Part shown: one piece after another, positions 28,112 through 39,961 of the stretch
Numbering within the stretch: the first letter of the stretch is position 1
How the letters are laid out: each line of letters begins with the position of its first letter
Assembly (NCBI RefSeq): GCF_918797505.1
Contig: NC_092799.1
Location: forward strand, 30,330,597-30,394,596
From: Bemisia tabaci
Taxonomy: Eukaryota; Arthropoda; Insecta; Hemiptera; Aleyrodidae
Direction of reading: 5' to 3'
DNA length: 64,000 bases
Program-made: the position numbers and the translations under genes
Notes under the pieces: generated by a model
Database searches by the model: none
The model's input: only the letters and a program-made list of their open reading frames with translations
What the model was told of the DNA's origin: nothing

Positions 28112-29308
28112 CTAAAGAAAAAAAGAAAAGTAAGTTCAAAATTACTTTCAGACTATTATTTCTTATGAAAAAGAGGTTGTTTAGTGATTCAAAAGACTTA
28201 ATTTATCTGATTTCAGACACTCCTATCATAAAAAAGTCTTCGTGACCTTTTTTTTTTTCTTTTCAAAGAAAACCTTACATTTGAGTAATCTCTTAGGATG
28301 GCAAAGCTAAAAAAAATTGTAAAAAAAGTTACTTAAAAAAGTTGAAAGAAGAATGTTGGGCTGAAATTTTTGATAGCACCATTTCAAAAGTGAAAATATT
28401 ATTAAATGCTAAATCTTACTGCTGTGTTGCCAAAGAAAGCAGTAAAAGCAAAAATTAATTTTTGGGAGAATGGAAATAGTAACCTTTCGGCAGAAAATTT
28501 TATTGAAAGAAGCCCCCGTTCTTTGCAGAATTGACACTAATCATCCTAAAAACACAGAAGCCCATTGGATGATCAAAAATAGATGTTTTTAATTTTCAAA
28601 AATATAAAATGGGCCTTTGACATTTTCATGCGAGGCAAGCCCTGGGCGAGTGTTATATTCTGCTTGCTTTTGTGGTTACATTTTGGACCACTCAATGGAT
28701 ACCATCAGGATTACCTTGTCATGTGACTTGGAGAATAGCTGCTCCAACCAACTGGTTAAGAACGAAAAATTCCAGACCACGCATGTATTTTTGTTGCTGT
28801 TTGTGGACTTCCAAATCAATTATGAACTATTCACTCTTTTTCCTCATTTAGGGACACTCTAGTCGAAATCTCCAAAATTTACTCCCATGTAATTCTCAAC
28901 AGACACACGTATGTTTCTAGCTTGACTTTTTAGCATTCCTTAAGCATGACCCATATTTGAGTGTATTATTTACACTGATTAAACTAACTGGATAAAGTTG
29001 GGGTGTAGAATAGGGGTGCAGAAACTTCATGATCTCACTAGCATGCAAAAATGAGAAGGCTGTGAAAATTGGGAAGGCCAGCTCACATTAAGTTAAAATC
29101 AAGGGTTTCTTTGAAAATCATGTGATGAAATTCGCATGTTTTTTTTTTCTTTTTATATAAAATCGCGTATTTTTAGCAAAACTGTGGCAATTTGTGAAAA
29201 CAGGAATGAAGAGGTCATAGGATTGAAGTTTTTGGAGGACGTACGGGATCTTGAATGGAAAAGCTAAGAATTTTCTGCACACCTGCAGCAGAGAGCACTT
29301 AAGCTTAC

Positions 29309-29503
29309 CTTGTTGTGAAGTTCCAGGAGTTGGTTCTTCGAATTCTGGTTTGACTTTGGAGGAGGGCTGATCAGAATCATTTCCTATAGGGGTACTGTCT
29401 TCAGAGGGAGGAGGGGAGGTGTCCGACTGAGATAGTCTTGAAGGAGGAGAATGGTGATAATCGGGCATATTAACTTCTAGAAGGTCCGGAGGGCCATGAA
29501 CAC
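29309..29503 (-). CDS. ttk: tramtrack shared exon: acidic Ser/Pro linker
   Basis: Third coding exon, 195 nt, acceptor TGTTACAG just above 29503 and donor CAAG|GTAAGC at 29309/29308, phase 1 in and out. It encodes residues 239-303: GVHGPPDLLEVNMPDYHHSP, then a Ser/Pro/Asp-rich stretch ending KPEFEEPTPGTSQQ. No folded domain is visible; it is a low-complexity linker between BTB and zinc fingers, as is usual in BTB-ZF repressors. The exon is inferred from matching splice phases with its neighbours, an uninterrupted frame and Ttk-like composition. The methionine inside it is not a start. Confidence 0.85.
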
Positions 29504-30547
29504 CTGTAACATTTGAAAGAGATTAATCAATGACAGATAGTTGGGAAGCATCAAGTCGGAAGTATTCTGTGAACTATTGATGAGGGATGTCAATAAAATA
29601 GTCTATGAAGCTACCAGAAAATCAAGCACTTTGTGAAGTATTTATGAACACTTAAAAGAACCTTTTTCATAATTTTCTCCTACTCATAACGTTTTTTCTC
29701 CGTAACGTGACTTTTCATGAAAATCTTGGTAAGCTCGAACAATTACACTTTGAGGAGGTGCAGCACTGCTGACTATCGTTGCAAGGACTTGAGTCCGAGT
29801 CAGCCATTGTTGGTTTTTTTGGAGGTAGATCAAGTTTGCATTCTTTTTGAAAGTCCTGTTAGACATTAAATGTTTCATTGTTTTTTGAAGACAAACATTT
29901 TTTGCTGAAAAGTAGTAAAGAGTAAAATTTAAGAGTTTTCGAGTACCTTTCAAAGAATGAAACACTTTTGAGGCTTTAAATTTAAAATATCATACTCAAG
30001 TACTTTTAAAGCACTTTTCAAGGCTGCATAAACTGTGAATAATTTTATAAAAAAAGTTTAGAGACTTAAAGTGCTCCTTTAAACTGACATCTGCGCACAC
30101 ATTGTGTGAAGATCTTCTATCTAATTATCTAAGTATAGATAATATGTTCAAAGAAAGCCATATTTTGAATCAGTTAAGTGGAAAGGAACACCGTCAAAAT
30201 ATTTAAAAATGCAGTTAAAACAGGGAGAAAAGGGTTTTAAGAATTTCAGAAAATACGCATAAAAGTGTCAAAGTTGAGAAACTTGAATACCTCAATCTCC
30301 GAGATAGCTTAAGATTTAATTGCCTGACATTAACTGGATTACTTACTCTTATACTATTTTCCTTTGCTGAAATATTGGAGGTTTATTGAAGCCTGCATGA
30401 AAGCTCAGACATCAATCCAAAAAAATAAAGAGGAAACATAGTTTTTCCAAGTAATGTGACACTTGGGCAACAATAGTGTTCTTTAACTTTAAAAATAAAT
30501 AAGTAATTCTAGCCTCAAAAGAACACCCAAAAAGTTTTATCCACAAA

Positions 30548-30796
30548 TGGACGGAGTTAAACAGAAAGGAACCAAGCCACATCGGGATCGAACCGAGAAA
30601 AAGAGGTTTGAAGTTAAGCTCCTGCATAAGACTCAATGTAAAAGATAAACTTCAAGTTCAATTTCTGCAAAATTTGCTCCAACAAAAACTTTGAATTTTC
30701 GCCGATAGATAGTAGAGCAGTGGTTGAGTTCAAAACCACACATAACTCAATTTTTTCCAAAATGTGGGTTGGTTCCTTTCTACTTAACTCAGTCCA
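30548..30796. mobile_element. inverted-repeat miniature element, family T, copy 1 (ttk intron)
   Basis: About 249 bp with arms TGGACGGAGTTAAACAGAAA / TTTCTACTTAACTCAGTCCA, roughly 35 bp each with a few mismatches. It lies in the intron between the second and third shared ttk exons. Read on the minus strand, the right arm contains GGTTCGATCCC, identical to a polymerase III B-box consensus. Confidence 0.8.
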
Positions 30797-31319
30797 AATA
30801 TCAGTAAAATAGTTACTTGTTAAAAAGAAAAAGCTTAAGGGTGCTTATCAAATGACCCATACTGAAAATACCATAACCTAGGTAACCAATATTTATTGTA
30901 ATAAACTGGTGTAGGTCTCGTTTAATTGCTTCTCACTTCTTCTTTGAAATGATACTAAGATCAGCTTAATCGACTGCTTTTTTGGTAATTAGAGCACCAG
31001 GCCGTGTCTTTTAGGGTCATCCTCTATGAATTTTGGCTTGCATACAGGTTTAAAAACTTTTGCTACTTTACTAGAAGAGGATGTTCCTCAATATTTTCCA
31101 AGATATGGGTAAGTGTTGTAAATTCTTCAACATTTATCTCAAAGTCACCCCTTGGAAATTGTAGGAAACTTTTAAGAACATGTACTTTTATCAAACGTTG
31201 GTGAAAATCCACAGGAGGGCAGTGAAAGCATTTTTAAATACTTAGAGCCTTTAATCCCATTACTGATACCCTTCAGTAATGGGATTTTGTGAAATAATGG
31301 GGAATGGTACAGCACTTAC

Positions 31320-31851
31320 CAGAAGATGGTGCATCACTATCATCATCATGCCTTTGATCCTCGGAGTCTGTACTTGACTTATGTGATTGGTTTCTATGCT
31401 CATCAGATCCTGACAACCTTCTTGGTCTCCCACGCTTTCGCTTGGGTGCTGTTAGTGCTGAGCCAAGAAGAGGATTTGATGCCATTGAGTTCTGTAGTGA
31501 TCGCTTGGTTGGTACGTGTATTCTATGCAATGAGGGGGGTTGGGATTGCTGCTGCTCTTGCCGCTGTTGTTGTTGCTGTTGTTGTTGCGAGGATGGCTGG
31601 GTTCCTTGCGTAAAACCAGCAGACGAAAGAAGACTTGATGCAATGGAAGGGAGATCACACCGTTCTTCATTTACTTCAGTTAGACCTTTGATGCGGAGTG
31701 TTTCGGCAACTTTGAGGAAGGCCGTTAGACGGTCTTGGTCGACGCTCACTTCACCTCGGTACATGAAGTCTAGTAACGACCGCATGTCTGCAAACGGAAC
31801 ATCTTTTAGTATCACAATGGGATGTTTGTCTGGGTGTCCAGTGAACAATGC
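31320..31851 (-). CDS. ttk: tramtrack shared exon: C-terminal half of BTB domain, polyQ tract, AT-hook
   Basis: Second coding exon, 532 nt, acceptor TTGCAG just above 31851 and donor G|GTAAGT at 31320/31319; it enters in phase 0 and leaves in phase 1. It encodes residues 62-238 plus the first base of codon 239. Residues 62-121 complete the BTB fold (ALFTGHPDKHPIVILKDVPF, LLDFMYRGEVSVDQDRLTAF, LRIKGLTEV), a near match to what I recall of Drosophila Tramtrack. A glutamine-rich run at about 150-163 follows, then a basic AT-hook-like motif KRKRGRPRRLSG at about 198-208, also present in Drosophila Tramtrack as I recall it. The tail (residues 209-238) is Ser/Asp/His rich. Reading past the donor gives 15 more codons and a stop, so intron retention would make a BTB-only protein. 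Confidence 0.93.
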
Positions 31852-33455
31852 CTGCAACACAGAGAAAATATATTATTATTTTTTCACAGTTAAAATTAAT
31901 AATTTTTGCGGCGCTAACAATAACAGCAGGAAAACGACAATGCACGGAGAGAAAGATGTTAGAAAATAAAAATAGTCACATGTGCAACCAAGAGAGACCT
32001 ATGCTGCAGCTTTCATAGTGTGAGGTATCGACCGTCCAAATTAAGAGACTAGACTTGATAACTTCAAAAAGTAGAAGGGGTATGCAGAATTGAGGAATTC
32101 AAATATTACTTCGAACACTTTAAAAAAATCTCATTTGGTAATTGAAGGGACCAGGTACAGAACTATGTGGACAAGCTTAACATTAAAAATGGTATGTGAA
32201 ATGAGTGTATTGCAAGAATGGCCCAGGGGCCTTGCACCCAAAATTTCTCTGCCTGGTTATGGAGGTGGACTCGCATCTCCTCCATGGCCTCGACTTTCGG
32301 AGCTGTTTTCCTTACTCTTGAGTTACAAGAAAATAAAATATTTAAATAGATCATAAAATAAAATATCAACCAGCAGTTACATCCAGTTGTCTCAGAATGA
32401 ATTTTGTTTACCTTTTTCATGAGCAAAATTTATATACATACAGCTGACATTAACATTGTTGCTAGATGGACATATTGTCATTTCAAAGGAAACTGGCGAC
32501 ATCGTTGTGCTTCTCATACAATTTTAGGTGAGAAAAAAACTTCGAACACAAATCTCTGTGGCGCTTAAGAGCTGCATTCAAGCACCTCCTAAAAATTAAG
32601 CACTTTCTAGGCGTGCTCCAGAACATACAGTACCATTGCCTTTGAGAATAGATAGGCTAAGACTACGTTCCTGTGACGTCACACTGGTAGATGAAACTCG
32701 GCCGCGGTTTAACATGTGTTCTTATAGGAGAAGGCGTGACGCGTGTTCCTTTCATGCTGATATCTTGTTAGGGGTTGATCTGATGCAAAAATTCACAAAG
32801 ACCTTTTCGAAAGAGGATGAAATTTTACTTCAGAAAGCTAACTAATCCATGTATGACTTTGTCTGATAATTGAGGAAAGGAAAGTTTAATACCGAAAATC
32901 GTTACTCCACTAAGATTCAAACGCGCCGCTCACGCAACTTCGGCCAATCCAGGGCCACTCTGATTGGTCCACGCAGCAACTGCCTCACTCATCGATGCAC
33001 CGATGACCCGGAGATGCTTGTTGCTTTCGGTAAATATCTACTGGCTTGATGTCACAAAACTGATAACAAGTTACGGCATCTCCAATCCCGTAGGCAACGA
33101 CAGTACTTTTAGGGTCTTAAGTAAGAAATTCAAAATCAAGCACATTTTAAGCTCTTTTTGAGGCTGCACGAACCATGAAAGGGAATGGCTCTTAATTTGT
33201 GAACATACTCAGAAGTGATGTCAATCACAGGACTTTATGTGCAAAACTTCACAACTTTCGTGTTATGTAGGAAGCAATTACGTCACTGGGCAGTTTCCTT
33301 GTGAAATCACAAACTAGAAATAAAATGTATTTAGGTATGACCTGTTCGCTCTAGGCAGCTATATTTCATCCACACAGAGGAAACAAACAGGAAAAAATGA
33401 GGTGGGTACACTTATAAATTAGCAGATACTTGGATGAGAGATAAAATTGCTTTAC

Positions 33456-33726
33456 CTGAAAATAAGGACTGCAAGCTGAGAGAACCATTTTATGAGCTTT
33501 AAGGAACTGCCCTTCAACTGCTAATGTGACATCAACAAATGATTCATCATGCAGCAGTTGATCAAAAACTGATAACAAATTTGACTGGTGGTTATTCCAC
33601 CGCAGGCAAAACCTCTGAGAGGTGTGGTGAGATGACATTATGTCCTGCTTGTTTGATAGACTTGAAGTTAACAGACTAGTAACGGTTTAACAATTGCTTG
33701 AAGCATATTCCTTGATTGTATCATAA
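33456..33726 (-). CDS. ttk: tramtrack shared exon: 5'UTR end and N-terminal half of BTB domain
   Basis: First coding exon of a BTB zinc-finger repressor. A 3' splice site (TTTGTTGCAG) ends just above 33726, 88 nt of 5'UTR follow, and the ATG is at 33638. Coding runs to 33456, where CAG meets GTAAAG, giving 61 codons and phase 0. The peptide begins [20 protein letters not shown] and continues with [24 protein letters not shown], the classic start of the insect ttk-group BTB/POZ fold. From memory, [20 protein letters not shown] is the Tramtrack version, closer than Broad, Lola, Fruitless or Mod(mdg4). The BTB domain mediates dimerisation and co-repressor contacts in the nucleus. The start is chosen because it is the only ATG ahead of the conserved block after an acceptor. 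If the splice is missed, the frame runs on for 29 non-conserved residues. Confidence 0.93.
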
Positions 33727-36600
33727 CTGCAACAAATAAAGCATACAAAAAAAAATTAATATAAAGGTGAAATGAAATACCAGAATTTTCATCAACAAAC
33801 TGAAAAAATTTAACTTTTCAGAGGTATGGTATCCTTTAATGGTTCCGAATTCGGTCTACATTTTTGGAATTATTCTCTCAAAATTGTTTATCCGATTGAG
33901 AGTAAGGGCTGCTGAAACTGAATTTTGATAAAAATTGAGATTTCAAGAATTAATTAAATCAGATCTAAATTTGTGAAGTTACATCATTATCCTCATGACG
34001 TACAATTCAGATGAAGAACTATTCTGTGGGGTTGTAGTAAATCCAAGGAAGGTTACAGTTGTCAGTCCTTGCATGTAAAAGTAAGAAATGACAGAGTTGC
34101 GTAGACCAGAAAACTGGTTATGAACCTTAACAGTTACTGTATGAATATAGAGGGCAAACAGTGTGTGCATTTCTGCGATTCTTGAACCGAATAACAAAGT
34201 TCTTTAGCAGCCTGGCAATCCCTGCGAAGGATTTGAAGTGAGCCTAGTTGGTCATGGAGACCGATATTATGCTCTGATCAGATTTTTTCGTCACTGCAGT
34301 TTATTTAATGATGGATAGGCAATGACCTATGTGCAAAAGTAGAATTTTTTCCATCTTACACCCCAAAATGAGAAGATGAGGTGCGAGCACAAAATATTAA
34401 TGAGAATTCAGACTCAAGAAAGCTATATTAAAGTTAAATCACCATTTCATAGAGCTGACAATCTGACAGCATTGCGAACGAATTTCGAAACAAACGAAGG
34501 CAAAGATACCGACAGGGTAAACACACATAGGATACGAAAAAAAAATAAAAAACATGCGATGAAAGTTCAAGAATGAGATGGAAATGTTGTGGTAAAAAGA
34601 ATAGAAGAACAGAGTATTTGGGGGGGGGGGGGGGTGCATCGGGTCTGATTACTAGTTGGGAGGATTCCTGGGAACAATGACTTTCATAGGTAGATGAAAT
34701 ACCAAGTGGGAAAGGTGAGGTGTTATGGACACTTCATAAACAATAAACACATTGTCTAGAAGTATGTATCAGGTGCCAAGCTGATCACCGATGGTCTTGT
34801 TTATGCTTGATGCATTCTTGTTTACAAATTCTCATTGGATCATTCAACAAGTACTCCAAATACTCTTTCATAATGCCTCTAAGGATGAAATGTGAGGACA
34901 CAACAAAGAAAGATCAAAGTCCACGACTACTTTCCTTGAAGTATGAGTTGGAAATTTAGGTAGGTAAACCGGCTACTGACAAGAGACCTCGAAGGACTCC
35001 ATGATGAAAAGTTGAGCCGTATGAATTGTGCTACTATCAAAATGTTGACTGCTATTTAGTAATTGAAAAATGGTGGAACTTAATTGACTGACAGTTTCTT
35101 GGAATATTTTGTGTGACATGAAAAAGAGTCAATAAAAATTTAAACAGAAATAAAATGTTGGTACAATAAAACAGCAACCACACAAATCAGATACAAGTTT
35201 CGAGACTTTCGAAATGAATGTTTGAATTCAATCTAAACAATACCTATCTATTGTATGGGTAAAACACCGTCTATGAGTAAAAACCTGATGAATGAGAATT
35301 CTTCCTGTCCTACAACCCTGACAGATCTCTAGCTTCGATAGTTTCTTTTTTCTCAGTTACTTGAGTGATAACCATTCTGCTCTATTTATAGGATACACCC
35401 GTGAATAAAGTTCTGCAAAAAAAATGAGACATGAGGGAAATTTTGCGAGAAACAATGCAATGAAAATTGTATTTAAGTTCTCCAACGACATTGATGAAAA
35501 TTTGAGTTCTGTGAAAGTAAGTAAGGGTCAAAGACCAACAAGGGGAGTTTGCGCTAGTCTAAAGCCGTAAAATAGTTTCCATTCTCACAAAAAAAGGCCT
35601 ACACTATTGGACTGACACTAATGCATGATGCTCTCAAGTCTAAAACTAGACATTTTAAATGTGATAAGAATATGTTGAGGTGAAAGAAAGCGGAGATTCG
35701 CCCTGATTAGCAATTGAAGATGATTTAATTAAGTTTGCAAAAGCCGACAAACGGAACAGTCCATTACCTGGGCCACAGACGAAATATTCATTGATGTAAT
35801 TGATCTTCAATGGTTAAAGCAGGGAGCTAAAATACTTTGGTTTGCGACAAAAGATTTTGATCACCATGAGTTTGAAAATGTATTCTCTTATCACTTAAAA
35901 TATAAGCTACTTGGAAAAATTATCTCTGCTGGAAATTAACTTTAAAAGGTATTGAACACAATTCATTGGAAGTGATACGAGGGACGGAAAGATCATGGGG
36001 AGAATGATGAAGAAATTTCAGATAAAAACATCCACTTTCAACTTCAGTTAAATGAACTGTAATCAGGTCAGTAAGAAATAGGGGGCCAACCAAGGAGCCA
36101 AACTTAGGGTTGATTAGGAAAAAAATAATACCAATGACTCTATCAAAATCAAAACTTACGCATACCTGCACACATTAATCCAAAAATAACAACAGATACT
36201 TCGAAATTTGTAATCAATAAATTTCATAAAAATAGGGGAAAGACTTGCCCAGCCCTTCCGCCATGTTGAAGAAGAGAAACACTCCCCTCCACAAACTATG
36301 AACCATCGTTCAAAATTACCACTGATTCACAACCCTACGAAGCGCTGAAAATTTGGTATATGAATAAATGATTGACCTATATTGAGAGGAAAACTCTAGA
36401 TTGAGCACCATACAGCCAAGAAGACTCGAAATTAGTGTAATTCCATGTGATAAACACAAGAACAGACATAGATTAGAAGGAATTCGCGGAAGATAGGACA
36501 CTGATAGGGTTACTGAAGTCGACGACCCTCCTGTTCAAACTAGGGACACATCACAGCACTAAAAAATGTAATTTATACAAAATGTGTAATGAGAAGTTTG
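33727..36600. other. upstream intron, repeat-poor part
   Basis: AT-rich DNA above the 5'UTR acceptor at 33726. A G-run (34620-34634) is the only low-complexity feature of note. No exon is supported; the open frames here are short and of low-complexity composition. Confidence 0.5.
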
Positions 36601-37247
36601 AAAAATACTCGGAATATTTACCTAAACATTTCATAAATGTTTGTTCACTTAGGGATGTGAAATCCGTGAGGATCTAAAGTTTCCCTACGCACACTATCAG
36701 GCCGCCATGTCAGCACTGAGCCCGCGACAGTGCTGCTCCGCGTGGAAACGCACAGAACTTGCCCCCCGATGTTTCTGCCTGATAAAATGAAAAATACAGG
36801 GTGTACCGAAAGCGTCGTTGCCAAGCGCAATAGAATTCCCGCACCCGTGAAGCACAGCGCGAGCTCTGAAATCGAAAGCAGTGAGTGATATTGTATATCG
36901 ATGGCCAAAGAACGAAACTACGCGTCTTCACGGCGGCGTCTCGAGATTACCAGTCCAATTTTATTTTTGCAAAGAAAAACACGCCAACTTAATGGCTTGA
37001 AACTTACACAGATAAATCTGTTAAAACGGAATAAGAAAAGTCACTGGAGCTTCTTTTTTTTTAGGAAATTACGTCGTCCAGTTTTTACAAGAAAAAATAA
37101 AGTATGACAGGAAGTCTGTGACGTCGCAAATGGAGATAAGCGGTTTCGCACTTTAGCCATCGATATGCGACCAGGCGAGAAACTATAGGCTATGGTCACG
37201 AAATTCCGTGATGGCCGTATATACAGCGCGGAAAAGTAAGCACGGAC

Positions 37248-37268
37248 GGGGGGGGGGGGGGGGGGGGG
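37248..37268 (+). repeat. 21-bp poly-G
   Basis: G-run; similar shorter G- or C-runs occur at about 34620, 39520, 47828, 9763 and 59126. Confidence 0.9.
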
Positions 37269-37345
37269 AAAGGGCCAAAGGGCACCTCATGAAGGGGGTC
37301 TGGATGAACGGGGGTTGAAGGGAGAGGGCGGAGGCCCCTAGAAAA

Positions 37346-37406
37346 TTTTGAAAGTTGAGTCAGCTCAAGGGCAATTGTGAAAGCTGAGTCAGCTCTAGGG
37401 CAATTT
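37346..37406 (+). repeat. 32-bp double repeat
   Basis: TTTTGAAAGTTGAGTCAGCT...AGGGCAATTGT followed by GAAAGCTGAGTCAGCT...AGGGCAATTTT. The repeated TGAGTCAGC is an AP-1-like site, possibly fortuitous. Confidence 0.7.
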
Positions 37407-37480
37407 TGAGCTGATCCTACCGTTAAGTTGGTCCAATTACAATTTCAAAGATGAAACATTCTATTTAGGCTTGTGATGTT

Positions 37481-38351
37481 CAGGGCCGGATTAAGGGGGT
37501 GGCCACATGGGCCGCGGCCCATGGCGGCAAATATAGAGGGCGGCAAATTTTGCATTTTTTTTTAAATGTATAAGTATAAAAAAATATCGGATTTAGAAAA
37601 AAAAAAATTACAAACGAGAAAAGGAGACAAAATCTCTCATTTCCTGAGAGTATAGTAATTTTTAATTTTGTCATCTTTCAGTGATACAAGAGACAGCACC
37701 TTTAAGTAGTCGAGTTAAGAGAGAAACCAAACACGCAATTTGGCCTGGAACGGCGCGGCGCAGAGAGCAATGATGACGAGGACTTGAGATGAAAAGGAGA
37801 AGCCCTCAGCGGCGCGGCGATCGGCATGTAACACATATTAGCGCCTATAAGACTGCACGAATACTTCACGCATTGCATCAAACACAGTGCGGTCATTGCG
37901 GTCAGCGTGAAACGGATAGCGCCTACAGGAATGCATGAATACCTCACGCATTGCGCCAAACACAGTGCGGTCAGCATGAAACGCATGACGCCTACAAGAC
38001 TGCGTGAATACTTCACGCATTGCGCCAAACACGGGCGGTCTGCGCGGCGCGGCGGCGGAAATTAAAATCATTAAACCACATTCATGCTTGTTCTTTCATA
38101 ATTTTTTTGTTCATTTCTTATGAATGAAAGGCCTTGTCCACACAGAGATAGATTTACGAAACTTAACTTTTGCTAGTAGTGTTGACAGGGCATTCCTAAA
38201 ACATGTGTTCAACACGAGTAAACGCATCTGATGCACCCCTCCCCTGCTGGCACGTTCACTTGATGGTTTTTATTGATGTTTCAATACGAATGAGAAGGAG
38301 GCGGCAAAATACAGGCGGCCAATTGGCGGCAAGTAGGCAAATCCGGCCCTG
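37481..38351 (+). mobile_element. non-autonomous hAT-type element, copy 1, complete
   Basis: 871 bp bounded by terminal inverted repeats CAGGGCCGGATT and AATCCGGCCCTG, and flanked by an exact 8-bp target duplication GTGATGTT (37473-37480 and 38352-38359). An 8-bp duplication with CAGGG termini is the hAT signature. There is no transposase frame, so it moved with enzyme supplied elsewhere. The left end carries the internal palindrome GGGCCGCGGCCC. The middle (about 37845-38045) holds three degenerate units of roughly 70-78 bp containing ACTTCACGCATTGC. Confidence 0.9.
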
Positions 38352-38820
38352 GTGATGTTACAGATATTCGGTCGCATTTGATTTTCTCGGGAGGCGAATG
38401 GTCATCGTTTTTTCCAACTTCCCTGTGATTCATCGGGATTGCAAAGGTAGTTCTTTGAAAATTTCGCACTAGAGCGTCAAAATTAGTTATCTCGAAAGGG
38501 GAAAAAAAACCGAAGAAAAATCCAAAGAAAGGGAGACTCATGAAAATAGATCAACGGAAGCTCTACAATACACTCTACATCTACATATCATGCTCAAAAA
38601 CCTACCTCGGTAACGTTAACGTTAACGCTAACCTAGCCGGTAACGTTATGTAATACATTAAAATTATGCATTTATCAGAAAATTGATAGTGTTGCAACAA
38701 ATATCAGTAATGGATTACTTAATGGGTACAATGGGCAACTCTGGAATTAATTTGAAGCATAACAAAAATAATCAAATCTCCAGCTAGTGTCGCATGCGAC
38801 GGATAAACGAATTTCATTAA

Positions 38821-39200
38821 AACGCATGGATGCAACTAGTAGGGCTCCGTGGATGCTCGTGTTGCATACGCACGGGAACGAAGGCGTTTTGTCTTCAGAC
38901 ACTGATCGCCTCACCGGCAGCGGCGCTCAAGTCAATGAGAAGAGTTAGACAAACTGTGACATTAGGACCTCACACGTTGATGTTAATACGTGACACGTAG
39001 AGGTTTTGGAGGTACTTTCATTGATTTTATCGTAAAATCTCCATCATGAGCCACCCATGAACCCTTGTAGTCAAGCCCGCCGTAAGCGCCGAGCCGCGGG
39101 CCGCGGGGAAGTGGCCGGTGAGTGCCTGGACAGTCAAAACGCCTTCACTTTCAAGCGTATGCAACACGGACATCCATAGAGCCCGAATAGTTGCATCCAG
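38821..39200. repeat. inverted repeat of the GAATAGTTGCATC family
   Basis: GGATGCAACTAGTAGGGCTC, GTGTTGCATACGC and GAAGGCGTTTTG on the left pair with CAAAACGCCTTC, GCGTATGCAACACGGAC and AGCCCGAATAGTTGCATCC on the right, across about 230 bp. Open frames across it are by-products. Confidence 0.7.
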
Positions 39201-39961
39201 GAGTTGTAATGGAAATATAATGTTCGTCGCATTCGATGCGTCGCATGACTGAGGCCGCTTTGCTCCCACGCCGTAACTTAATTCCAGTGCTGCCTATTGC
39301 TCCGATGAAGTGAAGTTTTATTGATTTTTATCGTGACATTCTCAGTATACCGAATGATGATTTGATTGTTTAAATATATAACAACGTTACCATCCTAAAA
39401 TGTGGGCTGCGACCTCTACCCTCTTTGATCTAAAGAACAACGAATGCAGCAAAGCTGTTTTATGCTCACGCCAGGAAAAAAAAAAATTCGAGCGCGCATC
39501 TCAGAATATTCGTTTTTTTTGGGGGGGGGGGGGGGGTCGAAAAGTTAGAAAAAAGTCCAGTCAGAAATGAAAATCAACCAACGGTTAATCCAGAGTCCTG
39601 TGCGAAGGGCCCGAAGCTTGTAGAAAATATGGCTTACGTTATTGATAACTTCAGGATCATCGAATTGGATAGAGCACCAGTGGACTGAGCTTAAAGAAAA
39701 ACGAATCAACGATGACGTATTTAAATAAAGGAAGCCGGCCTAAAGTTCAGCCATAAAATCCTCGGTAAGACGTTGACAAAGAGCAAGTAAATGTTTCCTC
39801 TCATGTTTTTCTTTATTCGGGTATTTGTGCTTTCAAACGACCCAAACGAATATATTCACTAGAATTTTGTACAGCCAAGCCTGAAAACTTCCTGGAAAAT
39901 TCGTATGATTCGGGCCTCAATTAGAGTTCTCATGGCAGTGGCCCGCGCTTCGACTTATCAG

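Larger units (their letters stand above)
28112..33455. other. short introns between shared ttk exons
   Basis: Three introns (28112-29308, 29504-31319, 31852-33455) separate the shared exons. Besides the exons, this stretch holds one roughly 249-bp inverted-repeat element at 30548-30796. A short duplicated phrase CCCATTACTGA/CAGTAATGGG at about 31256-31284 forms a small hairpin. Nothing else is recognised. Confidence 0.6.
7447..33726 (-). other. ttk: tramtrack locus, coding span with two alternative 3' ends
   Basis: Overall gene model from the last 5'UTR exon to the farther stop. Shared exons at 33726-33456, 31851-31320, 29503-29309 and 28111-28046 splice either to 21207-20459 (574 aa) or to 8123-7447 (550 aa). 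Totals are 1725 and 1653 coding nt including stops, both divisible by three, which is a good internal check. The order (Ttk69-type exon proximal, Ttk88-type distal) puts a choice between early polyadenylation and terminal-exon skipping at the centre of isoform control. The transcription start lies upstream, beyond 33726, possibly near 58.37 kb. Confidence 0.88.

Noticed and set aside
31442..31969. 175-codon open frame on the plus strand
   Set aside because: It is the antisense of the polyQ-containing ttk exon; its Cys-rich run is the complement of glutamine codons.
20459..33638. Identity as broad, lola, fruitless or mod(mdg4)
   Set aside because: The BTB phrases, the KRKRGRPR motif and both finger pairs fit Tramtrack better than my recollection of the other BTB proteins.
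36645..36931. Two overlapping minus-strand frames of 73-87 codons
   Set aside because: Neither resembles a protein family; GGTACACCCTGTATTTTTC within it looks like a repeat terminus, but no partner end was found.
37702..38071. Overlapping minus-strand frames with repeated CVKYS/MREVF phrases
   Set aside because: They are translations of the tandem units inside the hAT-type element; the same phrases appear in the other two copies.
38600..38650. AACGTTAACGTT run as telomere-like repeat
   Set aside because: Too short and not the insect TTAGG unit.
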